Origin: Termitomyces sp. T153
Lineage: Eukaryota; Basidiomycota; Agaricomycetes; Agaricales; Lyophyllaceae
Direction of reading: 5' to 3'
DNA: 64,000 nt
NCBI GenBank assembly: GCA_018296165.2
Contig: JACKQL020000007.1
Location: 62,001-126,000 of the forward strand
The stretch's first letter is position 1. The number at the start of each line of letters is the position of its first letter. The position numbers were made by a program, and so were the translations under genes. The notes under the pieces were generated by a model. The model ran no database searches and had not been told where the DNA came from. It saw only the letters and a program-made list of their open reading frames with translations. This document shows positions 35,241-47,300 of this stretch, piece by piece.

Positions 35241-38200
35241 ATGACAACTTTGGTGTCTTCTCTTGAGTCCCTCGTTTCATCTCTGGTTCCTTCGGCGAGA
35301 GGCGACCGCGTCCTCAGAGATGAACTTGTTTCTCACTGTCGTGACATCTTGACAAGGCGAGACGATGTTTATCTTCCAGTTTGGCCATAATAACTCTCGG
35401 AACAATAGTCACATTGGCCAGAATCAAGAACCGGACCTAGGTTATCTTTCAGACCAAGCCAAACGACATTGTAGGAGACAAGTTAACCCGAACTATCTGA
35501 GCAATTGAACTGATCCAACCCTTGATTCTAGTACTCCAGACTTCTCCTTCTGGTTCCAACTCCCTTAAATTCACAAATCTACTCTCGCGGCTCCTCGATC
35601 AGGTAGGCCCTTTGTCGCTGTCATTCAAATGCTGAAGGTGACCCTCGTAGCCTGTGCTGTCAAGGAAACATGCTTCAGTGTTATTTCTTTTGAGTCTTGC
35701 AACCTTCACTCAAACACAATCTTCTGCATCTTTCCTGCCGTCGCTAGCCCCACCCCCACCTTCACGACGGCCGACGACTGCTAATCCCAATGGCCATGTC
35801 TCTCCTCCTCGAACACCAGTCTCCCGAGGTAAACCGAAAGCTGAGCTATTAAAGGAGTATCGTGCCAAAAATGGTGTGTTTCATATCAAGACATCTCTTG
35901 CAGCGCTTCCGCTTGCTTACTTTCATCACGATTTCAGGTCTTTCGCAACTCTCCGAACAGCTTCTTCTTCGCGACGCACTGTACCTGCTACAAGGCATAT
36001 CTGGAAAATATATTCGATTCTCTTCTCAGGAAGGCTCGGAAATCGACAATACGCTTGTCTTTGTCGATGACACGGTACGTTAGTGGTGCTTTACTGCGCT
36101 ATGTGGTGACCTTCAACTCCACAACAGAAACATATCATATCAGCCCCAACAAAGGCTCTCATTCACCGACTGTCCGAAGTGGGGTACCTTTACATTCGTG
36201 TAGAGTCGTACGTGCGTGAAACTGAGGCAGCGGCAGCTGTTGGTATGATCAAGCAAAGCCTTTGCTATCATCTGCAAGCGCAGCTTACAGAATATTACCG
36301 ACTGATTGCCATTCTTGAAACGCAAATGTCTTCTTCTACTACATGGTCAGAAGATACAATGTCGTCTAATCCTGTTAGCCATGATAGTGGTGAAGCCTCA
36401 GTCTTGACTCTCCGAAGGCTAGACGTGTGGATCAATGACTGGAGACTACGCATGCGAATGATGAGTGTCTGTGTTGAGGCTGCCCGAGGTCAGTGCTCAA
36501 ATGTCGGTTTCATTCCTCTCGTGACGTCGGTAGCAAGATACACATGGCGGCGCTCTTGTTAATCTCATACACGGATATGCTGACAATGGTGACCCCTTTG
36601 TTCGCAAATTCACTGACCAATTGCTGGAAGAGGTCCGTGCTTTTCTCAGTCATTCGATAACATGCAGTCTTCAATGGAATTTTCAGGTATCAAAACCTTT
36701 TTTCGCCACTCTTCACAAGTGGCTTTTCTCTGGGGAACTTTATGATCCGTTTGCGGAGTTCTTCGTAGCGCTGGATCAATCTATGACGCAGGCTCAATAT
36801 GCACACCCTTCTCCATTGGCAGGGGGAATTGTTCAACCTTCTGCTGATGGAGCGTTTGGCGGGGATTCGGAAGATATTCTAGGGTTACGAGAAAGTGGCC
36901 TCAGGCTGTGGGAAACCAAATATCAATTCCAGAAGGAGATGCTTCCCATGTTTGTCGGGGAGGTTTTTGGACGAAAAGTATGTCCATTAGAGTTATGCGC
37001 CAAAGGATATCGCTTACAGTTCGTTAGATTTTTTCAACTGGAAAAAGCTTGAACTTTATTCGATATAGTTGCCATGATAGCGACTGGGTTATTACTCGCG
37101 AAAAGATGAGTGATACTGGGGGCAGTCAGTCAACCATCTTTGATACTCCTTCAAAAAGACTCACGTATAAATAGTTCTCAAATACAGTGACATAGCGGGC
37201 CTTGAACGTTCTATTGATGCTGCATATCAGGTCGCCAGCCAACGGTTATTTGAAGTCTTCATCGGAAAATTCAGACTGTTAGATCACCTGTCTGCTCTCA
37301 AAAATTATCTGTTATTGGGGCATGGTGACTTTGCAGATAGGCTGATGGAAGCACTGGGGTAATAGCACGCCTCTGGATGATGTTTATCATTCACTGACTT
37401 TTTTGTGTAGCACCAGTCTCGCACGACCAGCCAACACGTTATACCGCCATAACTTGACAGCCCATTTAGACACTGCCTTACGGTCGTCCAATGCTATCCA
37501 TGATCCATTGGATGTTCGGCGACGGCTGGATGCCCGAATGCTTGAATACTCACACGGCGAAATCGGTTGGGATGTTTTCACTTTGGAATACAAAGTCGAC
37601 GCACCAATCGACACTGTGCTGGATCCTATCTCAATGGAGACATACCTCAAGCTTTTCAGGCATCTTTGGCAGATGAAACGAATTGAAGTTGCTCTTAATG
37701 CTGGCTGGATGCGAACAGTCGGTGGCACGCGGAATTTCCTGCGTGTTCCAGGTACGAGTCTTGTATGCTGTGCCACGCATTTTTTTTTCACTCATTAAGA
37801 TGGCACAAGAACTCGAAATTGAATGGCATAAGGTCCGAATTGTTATGACGGAGATGATACACTTCATCCGCCAGATGCAGGCACACTGTCACTTGGAGGT
37901 TATTGAATGTTCATGGAAGATCTTGAATGATTTTCTGAACAAAAAGGAGGGAGATTTGGATGCGCTTCTGGATGCTCATCAATCCTACCTCGATAGAATG
38001 GCCAAAAAGGTGCTGCTGCTGAGTTCAAAGACCGGAAAAGAGGTTCGTTGATTGTAAATGGACGTGATCAGTTTGATAAATAATCAATTAGGAGACGATA
38101 CTGAGCCAAGTCAAGGAAATATTCTCGACTATCCTTCAATACCGAGAAGCAGTGGTATATATATATAACCTTTTTAAAAACGTGACCTGCATACATATAT

Positions 38201-38571
38201 ATTTTTTCTCTTTCGCAGGACAACTTTTATAATTATTGTCTAACCGAATCTTCGCGGCGCGATCAAGAGTTGGACGTTCAACGGGTGTGGCAGATTGTTT
38301 GTAGAGATTTGTGGTCGACTGACTGACTTGTTCCCTGTAGGGTGTTCACACTGGCCGCGCTCGTCATGATGAGACGTCGAACCCTTTGCCTGGGCTACTA
38401 GAGAGACTGGGGGAGTATGGTTCTTCCTTCACAGAGCGTGCACAGACGATCGTGCATCATTTGCAGGTCCACTCTGACCTTGATTGTCGTTTCCTCGGCG
38501 TAAGACTATCATTCTCTGACTTTTACAAGTCAAAGCGGGAACTAGCGCAGGCTCAAAAGGGTGGTTCATGA
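35241..38571 (+). CDS. GCP3: gamma-tubulin complex component 3 (Spc98/Alp6 family)
   Basis: Part of the gamma-tubulin small complex that nucleates microtubules at spindle pole bodies. It starts MTTLVSSLESLVSSLVPSAR. Splicing yields NSLKFTNLLSRLLDQ joined to PVLSRKHASVLFLLSLA. The GRIP1 region includes LLRDALYLLQGISGKYIRFS, ISAPTKALIHRLSEVGYLYI and ALVNLIHGYADNGDPFVRKF. Next come PFFATLHKWLFSGELYDPFA, EFFVALD and KYQFQKEMLPMFVGEVFGRK. The GRIP2 region has KIFSTGKSLNFIRYSCHDSD, LLDHLSALKNYLLLGHGDFA, GWDVFTLEYKVDAPIDTVLD and YLKLFRHLWQMKRIEVALNA. The protein ends with RFLGVRLSFSDFYKSKREL and GGS. At least nine introns. Exon borders in 35400-35650 are my reading. Order of blocks fits GCP3 rather than GCP2. 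Confidence 0.93.
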
Positions 38572-38719
38572 TATTCAAAAAAAGTAATTTATTCTACGAT
38601 TTAGTCAGTGACTGACTTGTCCAGTTAGATTTTCATTCAGGGTAGTAAGTTACGGTACGGTGGTCGTGTACAACAGAAACATGTAGTATTCTGTAACTAG
38701 AATATGATAAAGTAACTAC

Positions 38720-40490
38720 TCAAAGCTCATCATGGGTGGCATGTTCCGAGGAGGCGCTGTGGTTGGTAAGGGGTACTTGAGCCTCGGGCTCAGCAACGAC
38801 AACGGGAGTGAGGGGGTTCTTGGCGTGCTCCTCAATGAAAGCAGTCAAGCTCTCCAGGGAGCGGTCACCTTCATAGTCAATAAACTCGCGGGAACCAGCA
38901 GGCTTGAACTTCAATGTGGGGAAGCCAGAAATGCGGAAAGGAACGCTGGCAGGAAGATCATTCTCTTGTGCCTCCATCTTGGCGCTGGAAGAACGAGAAT
39001 GAGCGTTTGAAAGGAGTGGCAAGAGAAACGTGGACATACATGACGAGACCTTTGCGATCGGCAAAGTTTTCAGCGAGGTTCTCCCAGATAGGTGCGAGAC
39101 GCTTGCAGTGGCCGCACCTTTGACCCAAAAAAAAAATCAGGTGCGTAATAACTAGTGCGAAAATGAAACATACCACGAAGCATAAAATTCGACAAAGACA
39201 TCCTTGGAATCATCAAAGACAACTTCCTCAAAGGATTTGCCGACGAGAGTGTATACAGCATCGTCCTGAGATGCAGGAATCGGCTCGCTCTTGAGCGTCG
39301 CCTCGATTTTGCCAGCAAGGTATTGCTCGATCCAATCATCAGCAGCCTCAGAAGTCACCTCCTTGCTCTGGTCAAAGGGATACTTGAGCTGCTTCTCAAT
39401 GTTCTGAACAACAAACGCAGGCCACTTGGCTTCCTGGAGGTTAAGAGCCTTGGCATGGTCGCCAAACTTGACAGCATCAATCCACACAAAGTTAACCTTG
39501 GACTTGTACTTCTTCGCGACGGGCCTGATAGCCTCGATGGCAGCGTTCTTTCCCTCCGAAGTGGGGTCGAGGAAGAGGTAGGCAAGCGGTTTCGAGCTCA
39601 TAGCGTAGATCTGGTAGTTCTCGCCGCTGACCTCGTCGATGACGGGGATGGCGAGCTCTTTGAGCCAGTCTTCGAAGTCGCTGGATTTGGCGTCGGCGAC
39701 GGGGTAGGGGTAGATGGATTGGGGCTCGTCGTAGGTGCGGTAAACGACTACGGCGGGTGCGGTGACACCAGCGGCTTTGATGGCTTCGTCGTCAGTAGTC
39801 GAACCGAAGAGATAATCGTTGCGGAGTGTCTCGGCGAGAGCGCTGAATTCGGGTGCGGGGTGGGAGGTGGAGGTGGGGAGGTAGGCGACAACGACGAGCT
39901 TGTCTGCTTTTGTGAATTCTTCGTGGTTCGCAGCGGTTACATCAGAAATAGCGGGAAGTGATTGTCTGTAGGGGAGGAAGGTTAGAATGGCCGTTATAGT
40001 GGTCAATACACGGGTGCTTACTTGATCATGTAGCTGATAATGCCGTTGGCCTGGCGAGGACCGTTATAGTCGGTGGGGACACCGTTTTTGTAGACTTTCA
40101 AAGTCCTGAAGAGACGTGAGCGTTGGATTGACGCGGTAGAGAATAGACGTACGGGTAGCCCTGAACTTCGTGGGCCTGGCAAAGGTCTGCTTGATCGACA
40201 CAATCGACATTGGCAAGCGCAATGTTCTTCTCCTTGAGAGCGGTGGCGGCCTCTTCGTAGTGAGGAGCAAGCGCCTTGCAGTGACCGCACCTTGTTGTGG
40301 ATATTGAGCGACACGTCGACTTGAGATAGAGAGAAACATACCAGGGCGCGAAGAATTCAACAAGGATGAGCTCATGGTTCTTCACGGTGTCGTCAAAGTC
40401 GGCCGAGGTGAGCTTGAGGACATCGGATGTGGCCTCACCCAGGACCACGGAGGCGAGGGCGAGGAGGGACAAGGAAGGGGAGAGACGCAT
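38720..40490 (-). CDS. PDI1: protein disulfide isomerase, ER-retained (HDEL)
   Basis: Catalyses disulfide formation and exchange in the ER lumen. It starts MRLSPSLSLLALASVVLGEA, a clear signal peptide. Domain a has [20 protein letters not shown] with a CGHC active site. Domain b begins near TLKVYKNGVPTDYNGPRQAN and QSLPAISDVTAANHEEF. Domain b' includes FVWIDAVKFGDHAKALNLQE and AKWPAFVVQNIEKQLKYPFD. Domain a' has [20 protein letters not shown] and ISGFPTLKFKPAGSREFIDY. The C-terminus ends in HDEL. An intron interrupts the Trp codon just before CGHC in both a and a'. About five introns. It follows verprolin on the same strand, 181 bases apart. Confidence 0.96.
39118..39173 (-). other. PDI intron at the a' active site
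   Basis: GTATGT...CAAAG intron of 56 bases splitting TG/G of the Trp codon before CGHC. A run of ten A on the plus strand gives it a strong pyrimidine tract. Confidence 0.85.
40291..40341 (-). other. PDI intron at the a active site
   Basis: GTATGT...AACAAG intron of 51 bases splitting TG/G of the Trp codon before CGHC, in the same phase and codon as the intron in the a' domain. Confidence 0.85.
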
Positions 40491-40671
40491 GATGAAAGGG
40501 CAAAGAAGGCGGAGCAGCTGCTTATAACGAATAGCAGAGACTGACGTGTCAGCTACGTGCGCGTCTGACAAACAAACTCGGGTAATTATCAGGGATCCCG
40601 ATCGCTCCTTGGTGCGCCATACATGGATTACTCCGCAGTGTCCCCTTATATACAACGTATCTAATACACTT

Positions 40672-42014
40672 CTACAATGCCTTGATATCAAAATTACTAC
40701 CGCGCGAGCGTCCAGTCGTATATATCCTGGCTTTTGGCTGGAATTCTCTCGGGGGAGGAAAGTCTGATACGGGGAACGTATGTCCACCAGACGTCGGAGG
40801 GGGTGAAGGGACTAGAAATTTTGGTTAGCAAAAATAGAAGATTTGACACTTTGCTTACTTTTACGGGATAGAACCATGCCATTTGTCTGATTGACAGATG
40901 GAACCCGCCGAGACGGCGGCTGAGTAACATTAGAGTGAGATGGTGGCGGGATTGCAGCTGGTGTGGGCTGAATGGAGCGAGGCGGCGGGAGAGGTGATGG
41001 CGGGATTGCAGGTGGTGTGGGCTGAATGGAGGGAGGTGGTGGAGTCGCAGCTGGTGTGGGCTGGATAGAGCGAGGTGGTGCAGCTGGCGTGGGCTGAATG
41101 GAGCGAGGCGGTGGGGGAATTGGAGTCGCAGCCGGTGGGTGGATAGAGCGAGGTGGCGGCGGCGGGGGTGGGCGCGCAGGAGGGGAATCTGCTTCGGATA
41201 GGGCACGAACACGCGACGGTGGTACGGAAAGGCTGCCATTCGTGGGCGGCGGTTTGCGCGCAGGGGGCGGGGGAGGGACTGCTCTGGCAGGAGAAGAGGC
41301 AGGCGGCGGCGGAGGTACTGCTCGCGCGGGCGAAGGAGCAGGTGGAGGCGGGACTGCTCGTGGCGGGACTGCTCTGGCAGGAGAAGCAGGGCCTGCGCTG
41401 GACGGCCGAGGCGGTGGCGGCGGGGCAGCTCTGGCTGGGAGAGTGGGCGGCGCGCGGTTGGGGAACGCGGGCGGTGCGCGAGGGGGAATCGCAGGCACTG
41501 GGCGCGGCACGTGAGGATGCGCTGTGGATATGCGCGGGGGGACTGCGGGTGGCGCTCGGACAGGCGCAGAGTCGGGCGCGGCGCGGCCAGGCAGACTCGG
41601 CGCAGGCCGCCCTGGGGGCGCGGGTGGCGCAGCTCTTGGCGGCGGCGGGGCAGGCGGCACACTCGGCACTGTTCTCGCCGGCGTCGCTGGTGCTTCTCGT
41701 TTGGGAATCGACGGCGGCTTCGCTAGATTAGGCGGCTTCGCTGCGCTGTTTGAGACAAAGCCATGCAAGATAAAGTGCGGCTCACCAGCATTGTTCTGCG
41801 CTGCAGGCTTCAGCTTGGGCATACCGCCTGCAAACAGCGCGCCCAGCTGCGGAGGTCCACCGCCTCCGCCGCCAGTGCTGGGCCCGCCAGGTGCACGCAC
41901 ACCGCCGCCAGTGGATTTCGGCGCATCGAGGACAGGAGCACTGCGGTCGTTCGTCTCTGCCTTCTTGAGTCTCTTGCCAGCCTGGATCTGCTTCAGCAAT
42001 TCACTCGACGCCAT
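40672..42014 (-). CDS. VRP1: verprolin/WIP-like actin regulator (WH2, polyproline)
   Basis: Actin-cytoskeleton adaptor that binds actin through WH2 and WASP through its C-terminus. It starts MASSELLKQIQAGKRLKKAE, a WH2 domain with the LLKQIQ helix and RLKK motif. A Gly-rich linker follows, then GMPKLKPA. The middle ~280 residues are Pro/Ala-rich with many PPPPP and PARA/RAVPPPP units. A single intron at about 40815-40862 ends in phase 1. Its use gives IPSPPPTSGGHTFPVSDFPP and PREFQPKARIYTTGRSRGSN, ending FDIKAL. HTF..SDFPPP..F...R.Y..G.SRGS is the WASP-binding tail, so this frame is right; the unspliced frame and the neighbouring open frame to 40697 are not. Length near 420 residues. Confidence 0.9.
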
Positions 42015-42056
42015 CGTGGTCAACCCGCAGCTGTATTATAATTACGTAATTGTCTA

Positions 42057-43776
42057 TCACTGCACACCCGACTTCCGAAACACCGATGCAAACGTCAGCA
42101 GGTGCACCTTGCGCCCCTCCCCTCCTTCCTGCGAAAACCCTGGCGACCCCAACGTCGAGCTCGAGTACCGACGTGTGGCACCCGCAGTCGGCGACATGAC
42201 AGGTGGCAATGGGAATGAAAGTCCTTGAACCGTATACCCAAATTCCTCTCGCCCTCTGATTACATCACCTGCGCTACTTCGTCTCTTCCGCCGTCTCTCA
42301 TGCCAAGGGTGCATCAGCAGGCTTGTTGGTCTTGCAGATGACTCTGGACGCGCCACCTTTGACGACGTAGGAGATGATGTTGTTTTCGTTACGGGGGCAG
42401 TCGCAATGACGGTCGATGTCGCTGTTATTGGTGCTGAACGCCTAACGGTCTGGATATTCCCCTCTTCGGTCATACTGGAACGGGCAGTCTCCCGTCGGTA
42501 TCGATCCGAGAAAGGATGGGCTATGATCGGTCCTGCGGGTCGCGTTTCTCCTTCAGAAGTAGTGCTAAACCAGGTCGACCGCAGAAGAGGCGGTCGTTCA
42601 TTGACATTGTACACGACAACGCCCTTTTCCTCTTCAACAGTTCTCAAGGTGTTGAACGTCCCTAAAATGCCATTTCAACCTTCAGCCTCTCCAAAAACCA
42701 AGATTAGACATACAGAGTACAAAGAGCGCTCCGATGCTAAGGGGAACAAAGTCTGCGACTAGAGTGATATGTACAGCTGAGGGCCCAATAGTCAATACAT
42801 TGAGCAGCAACAACGACAGAACCTTTCCAACTCTGCTATCCAACAAGCAGGCTGGACGCTGACTTGCCAGAATCGCCCGCCTTGTAAGTAGGACGCCAAG
42901 CCTCAAAAGTACATATATTTCGAGGAACAGAGAGATCAACGAAGTTGTCAGTGCAGTGGGAAGGAAACTGGTTCATATAAATATTAGACGTCCATCAAGG
43001 AGCGATTCGAACATACTGTTTCTTGTAACAAATGGCGTTGTCTAACGAAGTGAAAGGCTTGTCCTTGCACAATATATGGTCGCAAGTGAGGGACCTCAGA
43101 GCGCCGGTTCCAATAGCGTTATTGGTAAAGACGAGAACTGAAACCCATTCAGAGTATGATCTATACCTTCAACACGGGAAGGACATTACCCATTTCGGCA
43201 AAGAGAGAAAAAAGAGATGCATAATATTCTACATTGCGAATTCCTAGAGCTCTCAATTCGAGAAGAAGGGCATAGATTCCGATGATGGCAGCCGTCTGCG
43301 TTGCCACGCCTCCCCAAGCTATGAGAAACGCTGGGGACATGATTATCAGGAACGAAAACGACGTGATGGGATACCTACCGCATGTAGCGTCTGCATTTTG
43401 ATGAAAAGACAACAAAGAACTGAAATAGGCGATACTGGCGAAAAGAAAACAGAGTGAAATGGCAAAGACGATGGTCATATCTTCTCCAGAACGGATGGTA
43501 CCCAGTGATACGATGGAAGCTACGTCAAAGTCGTTCTTCTCCAGGTCGTTGGTTGGGGAACGTTTCCGGGACAGTATCCAATCCTTGACTCGGGGGAATA
43601 AGCCACGTATCCAGTGAAACGAATAATTCAAGCTGGTAATAAATACGGTCCCAAGGAAAAAAGAAGAAATTTGTTGACTGGGGACAAATATCATATCTGC
43701 GGTGTACGCGGTATTTTAGAGGACCAACGTACTAGTCAGGATGATGTACGAATTCGTCAATGTGGGATACGTCCAT
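42057..43776 (-). CDS. hypothetical multi-spanning membrane protein
   Basis: Not recognised as a named family. The start MDVSHIDEFVHHPDY joins across an intron to QQISSFFLGTVFITSLNYSF. Six or seven hydrophobic segments follow: MTIVFAISLCFLFASIAYFS, SFSFLIIMSPAFLIAWGG, QTAAIIGIYALLLEL, a stretch near 43100, VLSLLLLNVLTIGPSAVHIT and VPLSIGALFVLCMSNLG. Between the first two a charged loop has KRSPTNDLEKNDFD. The last intron joins MSNLG to TFNTLRTVEEEKGVVVYNV. The C-terminal ~190 residues are Ser/Thr/Arg-rich, probably cytosolic (HERRRKRRSSAGDV, TRRYSSSTLGSPGF). The general plan resembles Agaricomycete-specific integral membrane proteins expanded in mushrooms. Divergent from TRA1. Exon borders in the central part are uncertain. 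Confidence 0.75.
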
Positions 43777-44305
43777 GGTGAATCGCCACTCTGCACGGTG
43801 GAAAGAAAAAAGAGAGAACGTCCGAGTCGGTTTTGAAGGAATGAATGAAGAAGGTATAAGCACAAAGGCGAAAGCGTGCCTCGAGAGTCCTGCCTCGAGG
43901 TTTCAAGGGAGGATGATCAGTTGACGGTGTTATACACCAGGGAGGGGGAGCATGATGATGCCCAAGTATGGTCGTCTGAGCGTTGTCGTCAACCCACTGG
44001 ATACATCACTAATATCACTGCGGCCTCAGTGAAATCTATCACATGAGTCGTACACGAGCTTTATTTAATGAGTGAGATCAGGCAAATCTTCAAACATCTG
44101 ATACATACCCAGGCTCTCCAAGGATATGAAGAGATACTTCCAACATGCCGATCAAAATTTGATACGCGAGAGCGATCAATTGGCAAGAGCCTCTGAATCA
44201 CACACTTAACAGCGACCAAAACACGCTTAATCGCGTTTCTCCAAAATAGGCAATCAGAGTCGTCCTTTGGTCCTGACCGCGCACTTCAAGGCTCATTCGC
44301 CGACC
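43777..44305. promoter_or_regulatory. divergent intergenic region, membrane protein / TRA1
   Basis: 529 bases between start codons, presumably with both promoters. It contains CTCGAGAGTCCTGCCTCGAG, a short inverted arrangement, near 43880-43900. No coding frame. Confidence 0.5.
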
Positions 44306-47300
44306 ATGGAGCCCAGTTCACACCTGGGCACCACCTCTGACCTCGAACTACGCGCCGGTAGGATAGCAGATCCCAATATAGGTACGTCACTATCGCCCTC
44401 ACGAGCATCTTGGCGCTAAAATTCATCAAACATTGCATTAATCCATGGGGTAGACCTTAAGACGAAACATGCAGTCGCCACAGAAATCCGCGAAATGATC
44501 GACACAGTCCGTGACATTGAATCCATACGAGCCATCCCCGTGCTTATACCAGCCATCCTCGACCTTTTACGAAATGGCGAAGCGGCGCTTCAGAAAGACA
44601 GCATTGAGTTTCAGTTTCGTAGGCTTTTGCTGGAGATTATGAATAGGCTGCCTGTGAATGAGGCTGTTAGGCCGTATGTTCCTCAGATATACACTTGCAT
44701 GCTGCAGATACTCCGTAGGGACAACGAGGAGAACGGGTCTTTGGCGTCCAAAACGCTTCTTGACTTTACGCGCAGCTATCGGGCTCTCACAGAAGACTTT
44801 TTGACCGATTTTCTGGCTATATTCAAGGAAGGGCTACATAACCTCAAAGAGGTCGTGGTCAACACCTTTTCAGAGGATTCCACACTTTTCGACGCCAACG
44901 CCGTTCCTTCGAGCATACGAAGCTTCAAAGTCCTTGGCGAAATGGCCATGATCATCGTCATTATTTCTCAGATACATAGACCGATGGTTTCTCCTCATAT
45001 ACATGCAACGATACCTCCTGCATTCGAGGTTCTTGCGCTTCAGTCGCCTGCACAGCAAAAGGCACGTGAAGACTACGAAGCAATGGGCGGAATCTGGTCT
45101 GGAATGGCACCTTCTATAAAAAACGCTTCTCCATATTCCGAGTTCATCCACTGCCAAATCAAGGTAGGCAAAAGGATGGGTTTCTGGACCTATCAGTTCG
45201 GTTGACATTGTGCAGGTCTTGTCGTATGTTGCATATGTCACGAGGTTTTCTGGAGAGCCCGACGAAGCGGCTGCTGAAACTCTCATTCTCACTGCCCTGC
45301 GCATGTTGCAGGATTGCCCTCCGAATGGTATCACTTTGCGAAAGGTATTGACGATCCTCCTCTTACTTGATCTTGAGTTCGCAACTGATGAGTACCGCAG
45401 GAGCTTATGGTTGTCTTTCGTCATCTCATGGGCCTCAGTGCCCGCAAAGCACTCCTGCCTCATCTTGATAAACTTCTTGATGAGGACGTTTTACTTGGAA
45501 AAGGTGTCAGCAGCAAAGAGATACTCAGGTATGCAATATGAATATGTCGTTATCTCATCAAGAGATTTTGTGCTGAAGATGCCCAGGGCTGTGGTGTACA
45601 GCGCCATTGCCGATTTGGTGCATCACATCCGAACTGAGCTGACACCGCAGCAACTGGCACGTTCGGTCCACGTCTTCTCCAAGATCATCCACAACCCTAC
45701 TCTCGGAAATAACCTCCACACGATGTCGGCCAAGATGCTGTTTGGGTTGACTGATTCCATTCTCTCCAAGGGAGACGAAAGAGAAGCTGCACGGCTTGTG
45801 TCTTCTATGTTTGAAACTTGCCTGGAACGACTGGAAGCACTTGCCTTGGTTCAGGACGAGGTCAACGCGAGTGCTACACTGCTTAAGGAGAACAGTGAAG
45901 CGGTGATCATTGACTCTGCGTTTGTCGAGAAGACGCGACCAGTGGGCGGCGCTATCTACGCAATGGAAAAGCCCGAGGAGTTTGTCCATGGTTAGATCTC
46001 TCCCTGGGTATGGATGGATTCACAGTGACTTACCAGCTCCCCAGAATCACGCTTAATGTTCAGAACTCTTCTGCATGGATTTCGTGTTTGCCTTGCAGCT
46101 ATGAAAAAGTGTAATGCGACACCATCAGATGGCGACGTATTTCTCCGATTGTTCGAGGGATGCATAAAGTGCATGTCTCTCTTCGACCCGGACCCCCGTA
46201 TCAACGATCAAAACGATGCGATTGACTGGTTCGGACACGCGCTCCTCGAAATGAACTTGCATGTTTTTCAGGAAGTCTGGACGGTCAAGATGGATTTCTT
46301 CTTCAAATGTGCTTCGAAGCGCATGATCCTTTTGAACATCTGCCAATTCCTCTTCACACGGGAGGCGACTTCGCCGACTCTCCTCGCCGTCGTACTTAGT
46401 TATTTGGTAGATCGGCTCCACCTCCTTGGAGAGTACGATGATATGACCGCTGCTGCTACCATACGGTTGTTCAAGATGGCTTTTGGTGCTGTGACAGCAT
46501 ACGCGAATACAAATGAGGTTATTTTGAAGACACATTTACCCAAGCTCTTAATGGACTGTTTCCCGTTGGCGGCAAAGGCTACCAAGCCGACAAACTACTT
46601 CCATTTGCTTCGTGCCCTTTTCAGAGCTATTGGTGGGGGTGGGGGTAGATTTGAGTTGCTTTACACTGCTGTCTTGCCTTTGTTGCCCGAAATGCTGGAT
46701 AGCCTCAACCGCCAACTGATGGCTTCTGAAGGCCCCACGCGGGACATGATCGTTGAATTATGTTTGACAGTCCCTTTACGCTTGACACACCTCCTACCTC
46801 ATCTCAACTACCTCATGCAACCTCTGGCTCTCGCGCTGCGAGGTGGCCCAGAGTTGGTTTCGCAAGGCCTTCGAACACTTGAGCTTTGTATCGACAATTT
46901 GACTCCTGATTTCCTCGATCCAACTCTCAGCACAGTCCTCCGTGAGTTGATGGAAGCTCTTCATAGCCATTTAAAGCCTTTGCCTGCAAATCACCATCCT
47001 GCTCATACTACCATTCGTATCTTGGGAAAATTGGGCGGACGGAATCGTCGTTTATTGACGAAGGAACCTGCTCTGAGATATCGCCAACATTCAGAGCTGG
47101 CAAAGGTGGCGATTACTTTCGGGGGATCAGGAGAGAAATTGGATTTGGGTCCGATTATGTCTTTAGCTTGCCGGACGCTTTCGAAGGGGTCGTCGTTCGA
47201 TCGCGGCTACTCGTATACTCTGCTAGAGCACTGCATGACAGTCATGCTCCATGAAGTCAGTATATATAGACCCTCTGGCCTTCATTGATTGAACACTTTT

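Noticed and set aside
39323..39961. Plus-strand frame of 212 codons
   Set aside because: Antisense to the PDI b and b' exons; no homology recognised.
41098..42228. Long plus-strand frames rich in Gly, Ala and Arg (138-234 codons)
   Set aside because: Antisense shadows of the GC-rich polyproline region of verprolin; low complexity and no domain.
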